Below, in pieces: positions 25,410 to 32,116 of a DNA stretch of 46,609 nucleotides (position 1 is the first letter of the stretch; every line of letters begins with the position of its first letter). Made by a program: the position numbers and the translations under genes. Origin of the DNA: Oscillospiraceae bacterium (GTDB taxonomy: Bacteria; Bacillota; Clostridia; Oscillospirales; CAG-272); contig SVTS01000013.1 of the NCBI GenBank assembly GCA_015063645.1, positions 1 to 46,609 on the forward strand, in the 5' to 3' direction. The notes under the pieces are model-generated. The model ran no database searches, was not told where the DNA came from, and was given only the letters and a program-made list of their open reading frames with translations.

Positions 25410-26036
25410 ATGATCTACCTGTTTGAACATCCGGATGCATATCCGGATGCGCTCCTTGAAGCGCGGCTGCGGCAGATTCCCCCGTGGCGCCGTGATAAGG
25501 CACTGCAGTACATCCATCCCGGGGACAGAAAACGTTCCGTGCTGGCGTTTCTGCTTCTGCAGCTGGCTCTGCGCGAAGAATACGGCATCACGGAGATATC
25601 CGGATTTGCATACAGCGCATGGGGAAAACCGTTTCTGCGTGATCACCCGGTCCACTTCAGTCTGAGCCACTGCCGGGACGCCGTCGCCTGCGCCGTCTCC
25701 GATCAACCGGTCGGCATCGACGCGGAATGCATCGTGCCGTATGATCCCGCCCTTGCCCGGCGGGTCTGCTCCGGAAGGGAGACGGAGATGCTGGCGCGGA
25801 GTAAAAATCCGGCGGATGATTTTATCCGGCTGTGGACAATGAAAGAGGCAATCTCCAAATGGGAGGGCAGGGGGATTTCCATGCCCTTTGAGGAGATCGA
25901 TGTGTCCCTGTACCGGACGGAAACATGGATTCTGCCCGGCACAGATACGGTTCTGTCCCTGTGCCGGGGCAAAACTGGCGACAGCTGCGGTCAGTCATCC
26001 CCCGTAATGCGGTACGTCCGCACGGATGAGCTGTGA
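25410..26036 (+). CDS. 4'-phosphopantetheinyl transferase (Sfp type)
   Basis: This 208-aa enzyme transfers phosphopantetheine from CoA to carrier-protein serines. Its motifs are visible in order: the PVHFSLSHC strand (about 80-88), VGIDAE (Mg ligands D104 and E106) and WTMKEAISK (W142, K145, E146, K150). The length fits the Sfp class, which serves secondary metabolism. I chose the ATG at 25410, 9 bp after AGGAGG; the ORF track's TTG two codons earlier is too close to the RBS. It is the only PPTase in the window and the likely activator of the two NRPS T domains and the ACP at 46272. The usual terminator is displaced by the element at 26076. Confidence 0.92.
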   Translation: MIYLFEHPDAYPDALLEARLRQIPPWRRDKALQYIHPGDRKRSVLAFLLLQLALREEYGITEISGFAYSAWGKPFLRDHPVHFSLSHCRDAVACAVSDQPVGIDAECIVPYDPALARRVCSGRETEMLARSKNPADDFIRLWTMKEAISKWEGRGISMPFEEIDVSLYRTETWILPGTDTVLSLCRGKTGDSCGQSSPVMRYVRTDEL

Positions 26037-26075
26037 GACGTTGAGGACAGCGGAACAAATATGCTATGCGTTGCC

Positions 26076-26351
26076 CAATGTCATTAACTTAAGCACATAC
26101 TGTATACAATATGCACAAGTGCAGCTTTTTCCGCCGCTAACGCGGCGGGCAAGGGGCGGTCTCGCCTGCCGGCTCGGTCAGCGCTTCAAAATGCTTTGCA
26201 TTTTGAGGTCTCCACCGGAGACCCGCGCCCCCCCTTGCATCCCCCCCTATATATTGGGTTAAGTCGGGGGCACAGCCCCCGACACCCCCCGGGACAGCTT
26301 TCCACCCTTTGTGCAAATTGTACAATGATCTTTCTTAAGTTAATGACATTG
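26076..26351 (+). mobile_element. Intact MITE-like element with TIR and TSD
   Basis: The 276-bp non-coding element has perfect 18-bp terminal inverted repeats, CAATGTCATTAACTTAAG (26076-26093) and its exact complement (26334-26351). It is flanked by a perfect 10-bp direct repeat, ATGCGTTGCC (26066-26075 and 26352-26361). It contains several hairpins and a G/C-rich GTCGGGGGC/GCCCCCGAC stem, and encodes no transposase. It is inserted at the foot of the terminator hairpin of the PPTase transcript, and would have been moved by a transposase encoded elsewhere. The copy at 23620-23904 has the same orientation. Confidence 0.88.
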
Positions 26352-26357
26352 ATGCGT

Positions 26358-26400
26358 TGCCGGAGGATTTTGCAGTGCAGAATCCTCCGGCACTGTTTTT
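26358..26400 (+). terminator. Intrinsic terminator of the MATE-PPTase unit
   Basis: TGCCGGAGGATT and AATCCTCCGGCA form a 12-bp stem that extends inward through a wobble to TGC/GCA with a 3-nt loop, followed by CTGTTTTT. The MITE-like element now separates it from the PPTase stop codon by about 320 bp. Its first bases are part of the target duplication. Confidence 0.8.
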
Positions 26401-26516
26401 GCGGATCAGTCAGAAGATTGCCCACGCTTATTTCCGGACACATCCCCGGCAGCAGCATTTACTCTTAACGTATGTTTTATTGCCGTCACACGAAAAAGAT
26501 ACTCCCGAGATTCTTT

Positions 26517-26609
26517 GGGGGACGGTACCCTCGATGTCCCGACACGAACGATTACAGACATAAAATGTGTTTTAAGCTGACGTAACGGGACGTCGTGGGC
26601 GCCGTCCCC
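26517..26609. repeat. Inverted pair of a GC-rich intergenic module
   Basis: A 24-base module beginning GGGGACGGTACCCTCGA (26517-26541) recurs in inverted, slightly diverged form at 26586-26609 (CGGGACGTCGTGGGCGCCGT). About 45 AT-rich bases lie between. It fills part of the 380-bp gap 26401-26782, which otherwise holds only the promoter at 26701. No coding potential is convincing. Confidence 0.6.
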
Positions 26610-26700
26610 TACAAGACTGATGTTTGTTTTGCTTCTGATCCATTCCTTCTGTTTTCCGTATAAGTATATGCTGTTTCCGCACGGACACGTCTCCCCTCTG

Positions 26701-26729
26701 TTGACAAGTCCCGGAAAATGTGGTATTAT
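26701..26729 (+). promoter_or_regulatory. Promoter of the pilus-like operon
   Basis: TTGACA, a 17-bp spacer and TATTAT lie about 50 bp upstream of the ATG at 26783. Confidence 0.8.
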
Positions 26730-26782
26730 GGAAATGTATGCGAAAATTGTACATTTATGACGTATTCTGAGAGAATGGAAAC

Positions 26783-28165
26783 ATGAGAAAAAAATATATC
26801 CCCGCGCTGGCACTTCTGGCAGCCGCGCTGATCCTCATCGGCATCGCAGCCGGCCAGTTGATCCGCCGCGGGAAGGACACCGATACCGGCGAAGCCCTGC
26901 CGACAGATATTCAGGTGACCGAGCAGGAGACCACCGCACCGGTGACTACAGTTCCGGAGACTTCCGCGCCCGATACTACTGCTCCGGTGACTTCCGCGCC
27001 GGTGACCACCGCACCCGATACCACCGCGCCCGATACTACCGCGCCCGTGACCACCGCGCCCGATACTACCGCTCCGGCGACTTCCGCGCCGGTGACCACT
27101 GTGCCCGATACCACTGCTCCTGAGACCACTGCGCCGCCGCATTCCCATGCGCCGGCGGGAAATGTGCTCTGCGATGCGGATCGGCACTGGTATCTCTGTT
27201 CCTGCGGAATCACGCTCCGGGAGAGCGCCCATGCCGATTACAATCTGTCCGGGAAATGCGATCTCTGCGGCTATCCCATGCCTGTGGAGACACAGCCGCC
27301 GCAGACGTCTCCGGCGGAAACACAGCCGCCCATCCTTCAGGAAGGGGAAGCACTGCAGGAGATCCTGCAGCCTGCACAGATCACCCTGCTGCGCCCGGAA
27401 GCCAGCGGAACGCTTACCGCTGAAACAAAAACGGCTGTGCTGGATTATTCCCACACCGGGGACGGATATATCATGATCCGCTTCACCGAAGAGGTGACCG
27501 AACGGCTCAAGGTCAAGCTGGAAGGCCCGACAACGACCTACACCTACAACATAAAGCCGCTGGAATGGACCGTGTTCCCCCTGTCGGACGGAAACGGGGA
27601 ATACCGGGCGACAGTCTACCGCAACATATCCGGCAGCCGCTACGCCGCCGTGCTGGCACAGCGGTTCACCGCTCAGATGGAAAACGAATTCGCGCCGTTT
27701 CTGCGCCCCAATCAGTATGTGAATTACGAAAACGCCGTGAACACCATGAACAAGGCGGCAGAGCTGTCGGCGGGCATCACCGACACGCTGAAAAAAGTGG
27801 AAGCCATCTATTCCTATGTGACCCGGACAATCACGTACGATTATGACAAAGCCGGCTCGGTGCAGAGCGGCTACCTGCCGGATCTGGATCGGGTTCTGGA
27901 GGAAAAAAAGGGCATCTGCTTCGACTACGCCGCGCTGATGACCGGCATGCTCCGCTCCCAGAATATCGCCTGCAAGCTGATTGTGGGATATGCCGACAGT
28001 CAGTACCACGCCTGGATCAGCGTCTGGACGCCGGACAAGGGCTGGATCGACGGCGCGATCTTCTTCGACGGCGAAAAATGGCAGCGCATGGATCCCACCT
28101 TTGCCTCCGCAGGCGGAAGCAAGGCAATGGAGGGCGTCGTCTACACGTCCAAATATATCTACTGA
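26783..28165 (+). CDS. Membrane-anchored transglutaminase-like protein
   Basis: This 460-aa protein has an N-terminal membrane anchor (about residues 5-27), an extracytoplasmic Thr/Pro repeat linker (about 50-118), a small Cys-rich segment (about 130-172; CSCG and CDLCGYP, a possible metal-binding knuckle), a beta-rich domain and a C-terminal transglutaminase-like cysteine protease fold. The catalytic triad is visible as C379 (KKGICFDYAAL), H409 (YHAWISVW) and D437 (MDPTF). Such domains cleave or crosslink peptides or proteins outside the membrane. It is the first gene of the operon with pilus-like genes, 18 bp before gspF/pilC-like, and may process or crosslink their substrate. GAGAATGGAAAC provides a weak RBS. 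Confidence 0.87.
   Translation: MRKKYIPALALLAAALILIGIAAGQLIRRGKDTDTGEALPTDIQVTEQETTAPVTTVPETSAPDTTAPVTSAPVTTAPDTTAPDTTAPVTTAPDTTAPATSAPVTTVPDTTAPETTAPPHSHAPAGNVLCDADRHWYLCSCGITLRESAHADYNLSGKCDLCGYPMPVETQPPQTSPAETQPPILQEGEALQEILQPAQITLLRPEASGTLTAETKTAVLDYSHTGDGYIMIRFTEEVTERLKVKLEGPTTTYTYNIKPLEWTVFPLSDGNGEYRATVYRNISGSRYAAVLAQRFTAQMENEFAPFLRPNQYVNYENAVNTMNKAAELSAGITDTLKKVEAIYSYVTRTITYDYDKAGSVQSGYLPDLDRVLEEKKGICFDYAALMTGMLRSQNIACKLIVGYADSQYHAWISVWTPDKGWIDGAIFFDGEKWQRMDPTFASAGGSKAMEGVVYTSKYIY
26930..27138 (+). repeat. In-gene TTAP-type tandem repeat
   Basis: About 14 degenerate copies of a 5-residue unit (TTAPD, TTAPV, TSAPV and so on) encode the extracytoplasmic linker of the transglutaminase-like protein. 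Repeats of this type are prone to length change by slippage and are likely O-glycosylated or wall-spanning spacers. Confidence 0.8.
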
Positions 28166-28183
28166 TCACCGCGGGAGGAACTT

Positions 28184-29230
28184 ATGAAAGCCTTGCAACT
28201 GACCCACACAGAGTATGCCGGCATTTTCGGCAGGCTTGCTCTGCTGCTGCGAAGCGGAATCCCTCTCGGAGACGGGCTCCGGCTTCTCGGCGAGGAAGAG
28301 AAAGACGAATCCCTTGCCGCCGCTCTCACCGGTATGGCAGACCGGCTGGATACGGGTGAATATCTGTCTGACGCCATGGACAAAGCGGAATGCTTCACCG
28401 CGGCGGACACCGGCATGATCCGTGCGGCGGAAGCCGCCGGCAATATGGAGCAGGCACTTGCCTCCCTCGGCAGCTATCACGAGAGACAGGAGCGTCTGCG
28501 GGGCGTGATCCGCCGTTCGCTGACCTATCCGGCGGTTCTGGGCATTGTTATGCTCGCCGTACTGGTGCTTCTTGTGACGGAGGTTCTGCCGGTTTTTGAC
28601 GGAGTCTACCGTTCCCTCGGCGGAAGCATTTCCGGCCCTGCCGCCGGACTGCTTGCCTTCGGAAACGCGCTGGGAGTGATCCTGCCGTATATCGGAATCG
28701 TGCTTGCCGCCGTTGTCGCAGCTGCTGCCGTCATTGCACTGATCCCCCGGGCATCGGATGCCGTCCGGTCGGCTTTCCGCCGCCGATTCGGGGATCGGGG
28801 CATTTTGCGGAAAATGAACAACGCCCGCATGGCGCAGGCACTCGCCGCCGCCCTGAGCAGCGGTCTTCCCGCGGAGGAAGCGCTCCTTCTGGCAGAGGGG
28901 CTGATGAGCGACTGTCCCGGCGCGCTGCAGCGCTGCCGCGACTGCCGGGAAATGCTCCTCTCGGGACAGGATCTGACGGATGCTCTGGAAAAAGCAGAGC
29001 TTTTCTCCCCCGCAGACTGCCGGATGCTGTCCGTGGGACAGCGCACGGGCAATCTGGAGGAGGTCACGGATCATCTGGCACTCCGGATGGCGGAGGACGC
29101 GGAGAATGCGCTGGAAGAGCGGATTCTGCAGATCGAGCCTACCCTGATCCTTCTCACCTCCATTCTGGTGGGAATCCTTCTGCTGACAGTCATGCTTCCG
29201 CTGATCGACATCATGAATGCCATCGGGTGA
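28184..29230 (+). CDS. Type II secretion/type IV pilus inner-membrane protein (GspF/PilC-like)
   Basis: This 348-aa protein has two T2SSF domains. The first is about residues 10-125 (FGRLALLLRSGIPLGDGLRLL ... MIRAAEAAGNMEQAL) and the second about 210-320 (MAQALAAALSSGLPAEEALLL ... MLSVGQRTGNLEEV). Three membrane segments lie near 127-150, 160-185 and the C-terminus. It would be the platform protein of a pilus or pseudopilus assembly machine. GGGAGGAA precedes the ATG. Family lengths are typically about 350-400 aa, so it is compact but complete. Confidence 0.9.
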   Translation: MKALQLTHTEYAGIFGRLALLLRSGIPLGDGLRLLGEEEKDESLAAALTGMADRLDTGEYLSDAMDKAECFTAADTGMIRAAEAAGNMEQALASLGSYHERQERLRGVIRRSLTYPAVLGIVMLAVLVLLVTEVLPVFDGVYRSLGGSISGPAAGLLAFGNALGVILPYIGIVLAAVVAAAAVIALIPRASDAVRSAFRRRFGDRGILRKMNNARMAQALAAALSSGLPAEEALLLAEGLMSDCPGALQRCRDCREMLLSGQDLTDALEKAELFSPADCRMLSVGQRTGNLEEVTDHLALRMAEDAENALEERILQIEPTLILLTSILVGILLLTVMLPLIDIMNAIG

Positions 29231-29234
29231 ATCC

Positions 29235-29549
29235 ATGAGAAACAACACACGAAAACAGCTGCAGGTTTTTCTGCCGCTTCTGCTTGCCCTTGCGGTTCTC
29301 CTCGGATTTCTGGCGGCAGTCTCCCGTCTGGATGCGGGAAACCGCCGGGAGGAACAGCTCCGCCTGGAAGAGACGCTGAAGCGGGCAGCCATTGCCTGCT
29401 ATTCCCTGGAAGGGGCGTATCCGGTCTCGGCAGAGGCACTGGCGGCGTCCTCGGGGCTGTCCTGGAATACGAATCACTACGACGTGAAATACGAATACTG
29501 CGGCTCCAACCTGATGCCCGACATTACGGTGCTTATACGAAGAAAATGA
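29235..29549 (+). CDS. Pseudopilin-like small protein
   Basis: This 104-aa protein has a short basic N-terminus (MRNNTRKQ), one hydrophobic helix (about residues 10-29), then an amphipathic region (RREEQLRLEETLKRAAIACYSLEG) and a globular tail (YDVKYEYCGSNLMPDITVLIRRK). The layout resembles pseudopilins, but there is no classical prepilin cleavage site (G followed by FTLxE). The ATG at 29235 follows the pilC-like stop by four bases and has only a weak GGTGA RBS, so coupling is likely. The alternative ATG at 29217 overlaps the preceding gene. Confidence 0.75.
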   Translation: MRNNTRKQLQVFLPLLLALAVLLGFLAAVSRLDAGNRREEQLRLEETLKRAAIACYSLEGAYPVSAEALAASSGLSWNTNHYDVKYEYCGSNLMPDITVLIRRK

Positions 29550-30049
29550 AGACGAAACGAACCAACATCACCGCCGCGGCGCCCCTTGTGCTCCTCGCTT
29601 TTTTCGCGGTGCTGGCGGCGACCGTCCTGCTGACGGGAGCCACCCTGTACCGATCCCGGACGGAATCCGGGCAGATCGCCTGGGAAAAGCGTACCGCATC
29701 CCGGTATCTGTCGATGCGGATCCGCCAGAGCGATACGGCAGGCGCGTTCTTCGTGGGGGATTTTGACACAAAAGCCCCCGGCGGAAGCGGCGACACCTTT
29801 TTCGCCCTTGAGATGCATGACGGCGTGCTGTATTCCACCCGGATCTACGTCTGGGAGGGAAAGCTCTGCGAGCTGTTCGCCCCCCACGATGCCGATTTTG
29901 ACAGAGGGGACGGGGAAGTGCTGACTGCCCTGTCGGATCTGCATTTCACACTGGCGGGGGATCGCCTCGGCGCGCGTCTCCGCTTTGCGGACGGAACGGA
30001 GCAGGAGCTTTTTTTCACAATGCGCTCCTCCGGGGAGGCTCTGCCATGA
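29546..30049 (+). CDS. Single-TM pseudopilin-like protein (resembles DUF4860)
   Basis: This 167-aa protein has a cytoplasmic KTKR start, one TM helix (about 12-33), then an extracytoplasmic domain (YLSMRIRQSDTAGAF ... DTFFALEMHDGVLYSTRIYVWEGKLCELFAP). I recall DUF4860 proteins of this shape beside GspF and PilT genes in Clostridia, but the match is from memory. Its ATG overlaps the preceding stop codon (ATGA), indicating translational coupling. It may be a minor pseudopilin. Confidence 0.7.
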   Translation: MKTKRTNITAAAPLVLLAFFAVLAATVLLTGATLYRSRTESGQIAWEKRTASRYLSMRIRQSDTAGAFFVGDFDTKAPGGSGDTFFALEMHDGVLYSTRIYVWEGKLCELFAPHDADFDRGDGEVLTALSDLHFTLAGDRLGARLRFADGTEQELFFTMRSSGEALP

Positions 30050-30453
30050 AAAACAAATCCTATCTGCTCCTTCTGGAGCAGATGTGCATGATCCTTGTCT
30101 TTGCCCTTGCCGCCGCGCTCACTCTGCAGGGCTTCGCCCTGTCCGGGGAAATGATCCGGGAGAGCCGCACGCTGGAAAGCGCCTCTCTGGCGGCACAGAA
30201 TATGGCGGAAATCCTCAAACAGAGCGAGGGTGATCTCGCCTGCGCCGCCGAAATGCTGGGCGGCACCGCGGACAGCGCGGCGCGCCGCGTGATCTGCACC
30301 GATGAAGAAAACCGCTTCACGCTGACCGCAGAACTGACCGACACGGACAATCCCCTGCTCGGAGCCGCGCAGATCCGGGCGGAAGCCGCGGACGGCGGGA
30401 CAATTTATTCTCTGCGCGTTTGCTGGCAAAGGAGGGATCCCCTTGAAACATGA
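30046..30453 (+). CDS. Single-TM minor-pseudopilin-like protein
   Basis: This 135-aa protein has one N-terminal hydrophobic helix (LLLLEQMCMILVFALAAALTLQGF), followed by a helical stretch (SGEMIRESRTLESASLAAQNMAEIL) and a small beta-rich tail. That architecture fits minor pseudopilins, although the usual cleavage motif is absent. Its ATG overlaps the previous stop (ATGA), and the next gene starts inside it, so the four small genes are tightly coupled. No specific family is recognised. Confidence 0.7.
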   Translation: MKNKSYLLLLEQMCMILVFALAAALTLQGFALSGEMIRESRTLESASLAAQNMAEILKQSEGDLACAAEMLGGTADSAARRVICTDEENRFTLTAELTDTDNPLLGAAQIRAEAADGGTIYSLRVCWQRRDPLET

Positions 30454-30802
30454 TCGCGTCCCCCTCCCGACCCCCGTTGGCGTGACCACGCTTTTTGTGA
30501 TCTTCGCCGCCCTTTGCCTGACTGTTTTCTGCCTGCTTTCTCTCAGCACCGCCGACGCGGATCGCCGCCTTGCGGCATCCTCGGCGCAAGCCGCCGCGGC
30601 TTATTACGCCGCCGACTGCGAAGCGGAGCGGATCTTTGCTGAGCTCCGCGCCGGAAGAATGCCCGCCGGAGTCACGGCGGAGGGAAGCCGGTGCAGCTAT
30701 GTCTGCCCGATCACAGACACGCTCGCCCTGCACGTGGAGCTGATCCGCACGGAGAGCGGATGGAGCATCCTGCAGTGGCAGGCTGTATCGGAAAATCGAT
30801 AA
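30443..30802 (+). CDS. Single-TM minor-pseudopilin-like protein with TTG start
   Basis: This 119-aa protein starts at TTG, chosen because GGAGGGATCCCC precedes it at ideal spacing and no in-frame ATG fits. It has one hydrophobic helix (VTTLFVIFAALCLTVFCLLSLS), then an Ala-rich helix (AAYYAADCEAERIFAELRAG) reminiscent of PilX-like minor pilins, and a short tail. It overlaps the preceding gene by 11 nt. No named family is recognised. Confidence 0.7.
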   Translation: MKHDRVPLPTPVGVTTLFVIFAALCLTVFCLLSLSTADADRRLAASSAQAAAAYYAADCEAERIFAELRAGRMPAGVTAEGSRCSYVCPITDTLALHVELIRTESGWSILQWQAVSENR

Positions 30803-30822
30803 TCCCGGAAAGGAACCATACC

Positions 30823-31878
30823 ATGAACCAGCTGATATATTACCTGAAGCACGCGGTAGCGGAATGCGCATCGGATATTTTCTTCGTCGCCGGCGGACCT
30901 GTCAGCGAAAAGCGGGACGGTCACATTCTGCCGCTTGAGGAAGAGCGGCTTCTGCCGCCGGATACCGAGCGTCTGCTCCGTGCAATCTACGAAGCCGCCG
31001 GACGCTCCATCGACCGCTTTCTTGAGACGGGCGACGACGATTTTGCCTTCTCCATCCCCGGTCTCTCCCGCTTCCGCGTGAATGCCTACCGGCAGCGGGG
31101 CTCCATGGCTGCCGTGGTGCGGGTGGTCTCCTTTGACATCCCGGACTGGCAGCAGATCCACATCCCGGAGGCTGTTATGAAGCTCTCCGACATCACCCAC
31201 GGACTGATCCTCTTCACGGGCACCGCGGGCAGCGGCAAATCCACCACCCAGGCGTGCATCATCGACCGCATCAACCGGACGCGGGACTGCCACATCGTAA
31301 CGCTGGAGGATCCCATCGAATATCTGCACCGGAATCAGAAGAGTATCGTGAGCCAGAGAGAAATCGCCGTGGATACGGGGGATTATCTGTCGGCTCTGCG
31401 CGCCTGCCTGAGACAGGCGCCGGACGTCATTCTCCTCGGTGAGATGCGGGATCCGGAGACGATCCGCACCGCCATCACAGCCGCCGAGACCGGTCACACC
31501 GTTATCGCCACCATGCACACCAAGGGTGCCGTCAACGCCATCGACCGGGTGATCGATATCTTCTCCGGCTCCTATCAGGAGCAGTTCCGTTTTCAGCTGG
31601 CAACCGTTCTGCGGACGGTGGTCTCCCAGCAGATGCTCCCCGCAGGGGACGGCAGCAGCATCCCTGCCTTCGAGATCATGCACAACAACAGTGCCATCCG
31701 CAGCATGATCCGGGACAACCGCAATCACCAGATCGAAAACGCCATCCTCACCGGCCGTGCGGAGGGCATGGTTTCCATGGATGCCGCCATCCTCTCCCTC
31801 TGCCGGGACGGACTGATCACAAAAGAAACCGCCCTCGCCTACGCGGATCATCCGGACACGCTGGCAAGGCAGATCTGA
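30823..31878 (+). CDS. PilT/VirB11-family ATPase
   Basis: This 351-aa cytosolic hexameric motor ATPase has Walker A GTAGSGKS (residues 133-140), the TLEDPIEYLH Asp box, Walker B-like VILLGEMRDPETIR and the His box TGHTVIATMHT. LGEMRD with TAxxAAETGH is the PilT (retraction) type rather than PilB. The ORF track opens 44 codons early; the ATG at 30823 has AAAGGAACC and begins the conserved N-terminus. It ends the operon, with terminator 31915-31958. No PilB partner is in the window, so it may be the sole motor here or work with a distant one. Confidence 0.9.
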   Translation: MNQLIYYLKHAVAECASDIFFVAGGPVSEKRDGHILPLEEERLLPPDTERLLRAIYEAAGRSIDRFLETGDDDFAFSIPGLSRFRVNAYRQRGSMAAVVRVVSFDIPDWQQIHIPEAVMKLSDITHGLILFTGTAGSGKSTTQACIIDRINRTRDCHIVTLEDPIEYLHRNQKSIVSQREIAVDTGDYLSALRACLRQAPDVILLGEMRDPETIRTAITAAETGHTVIATMHTKGAVNAIDRVIDIFSGSYQEQFRFQLATVLRTVVSQQMLPAGDGSSIPAFEIMHNNSAIRSMIRDNRNHQIENAILTGRAEGMVSMDAAILSLCRDGLITKETALAYADHPDTLARQI

Positions 31879-31914
31879 TTTATTTGCTTCAATAAATTAA
31901 CAATTTTGGCAGAA

Positions 31915-31958
31915 CAAGGATATCCCACAAAAAACTACGGGGATATCCTTGTTTTTTT
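31915..31958 (+). terminator. Intrinsic terminator of the pilus-like operon
   Basis: CAAGGATATCCC and GGGATATCCTTG form a perfect 12-bp stem with a 13-nt loop, followed by seven T. Confidence 0.92.
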
Positions 31959-31981
31959 GTTGTAAAAGTTCAGGAAAACCC

Positions 31982-32010
31982 TTGAAACTTTTTGTAACTT
32001 GTGCGATAAT
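31982..32010 (+). promoter_or_regulatory. Promoter of the NRPS operon
   Basis: TTGAAA, a 17-bp spacer and GATAAT lie about 100 bp upstream of the SARP-like regulator. No other promoter as good is seen before the NRPS gene. Confidence 0.65.
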
Positions 32011-32116
32011 ATAGTATCCCCATTTATACATATTACATTGTGCGTCATATCGGCATACATACTTTTGAAAAATTACAAAAAAACGGTCTGATCCGCAGGA
32101 AAGGCAGGTGGTAGCT

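Noticed and set aside
23925-25706. 593-aa minus-strand ORF
   Set aside because: Antisense to the second MATE and PPTase genes; His/Arg/Gln-rich shadow protein.
23620-26361. Composite transposon with its own transposase
   Set aside because: Neither element copy nor the genes between them encode a transposase or recombinase; only a bracketed cassette can be supported.
26930-27138. Possible CRISPR or satellite array
   Set aside because: The repeats are 15-base in-frame units of a coding Thr/Pro linker without spacers.
26911-27213. 100-aa minus-strand ORF of GAVVSGA repeats
   Set aside because: It is only the complement of the TTAP coding repeat in the transglutaminase-like gene.
28184-31878. 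Competence (ComG) operon
   Set aside because: There is no ComGA-type assembly ATPase or ComGC-type pilin; the ATPase has the PilT motif set and the gene order differs.
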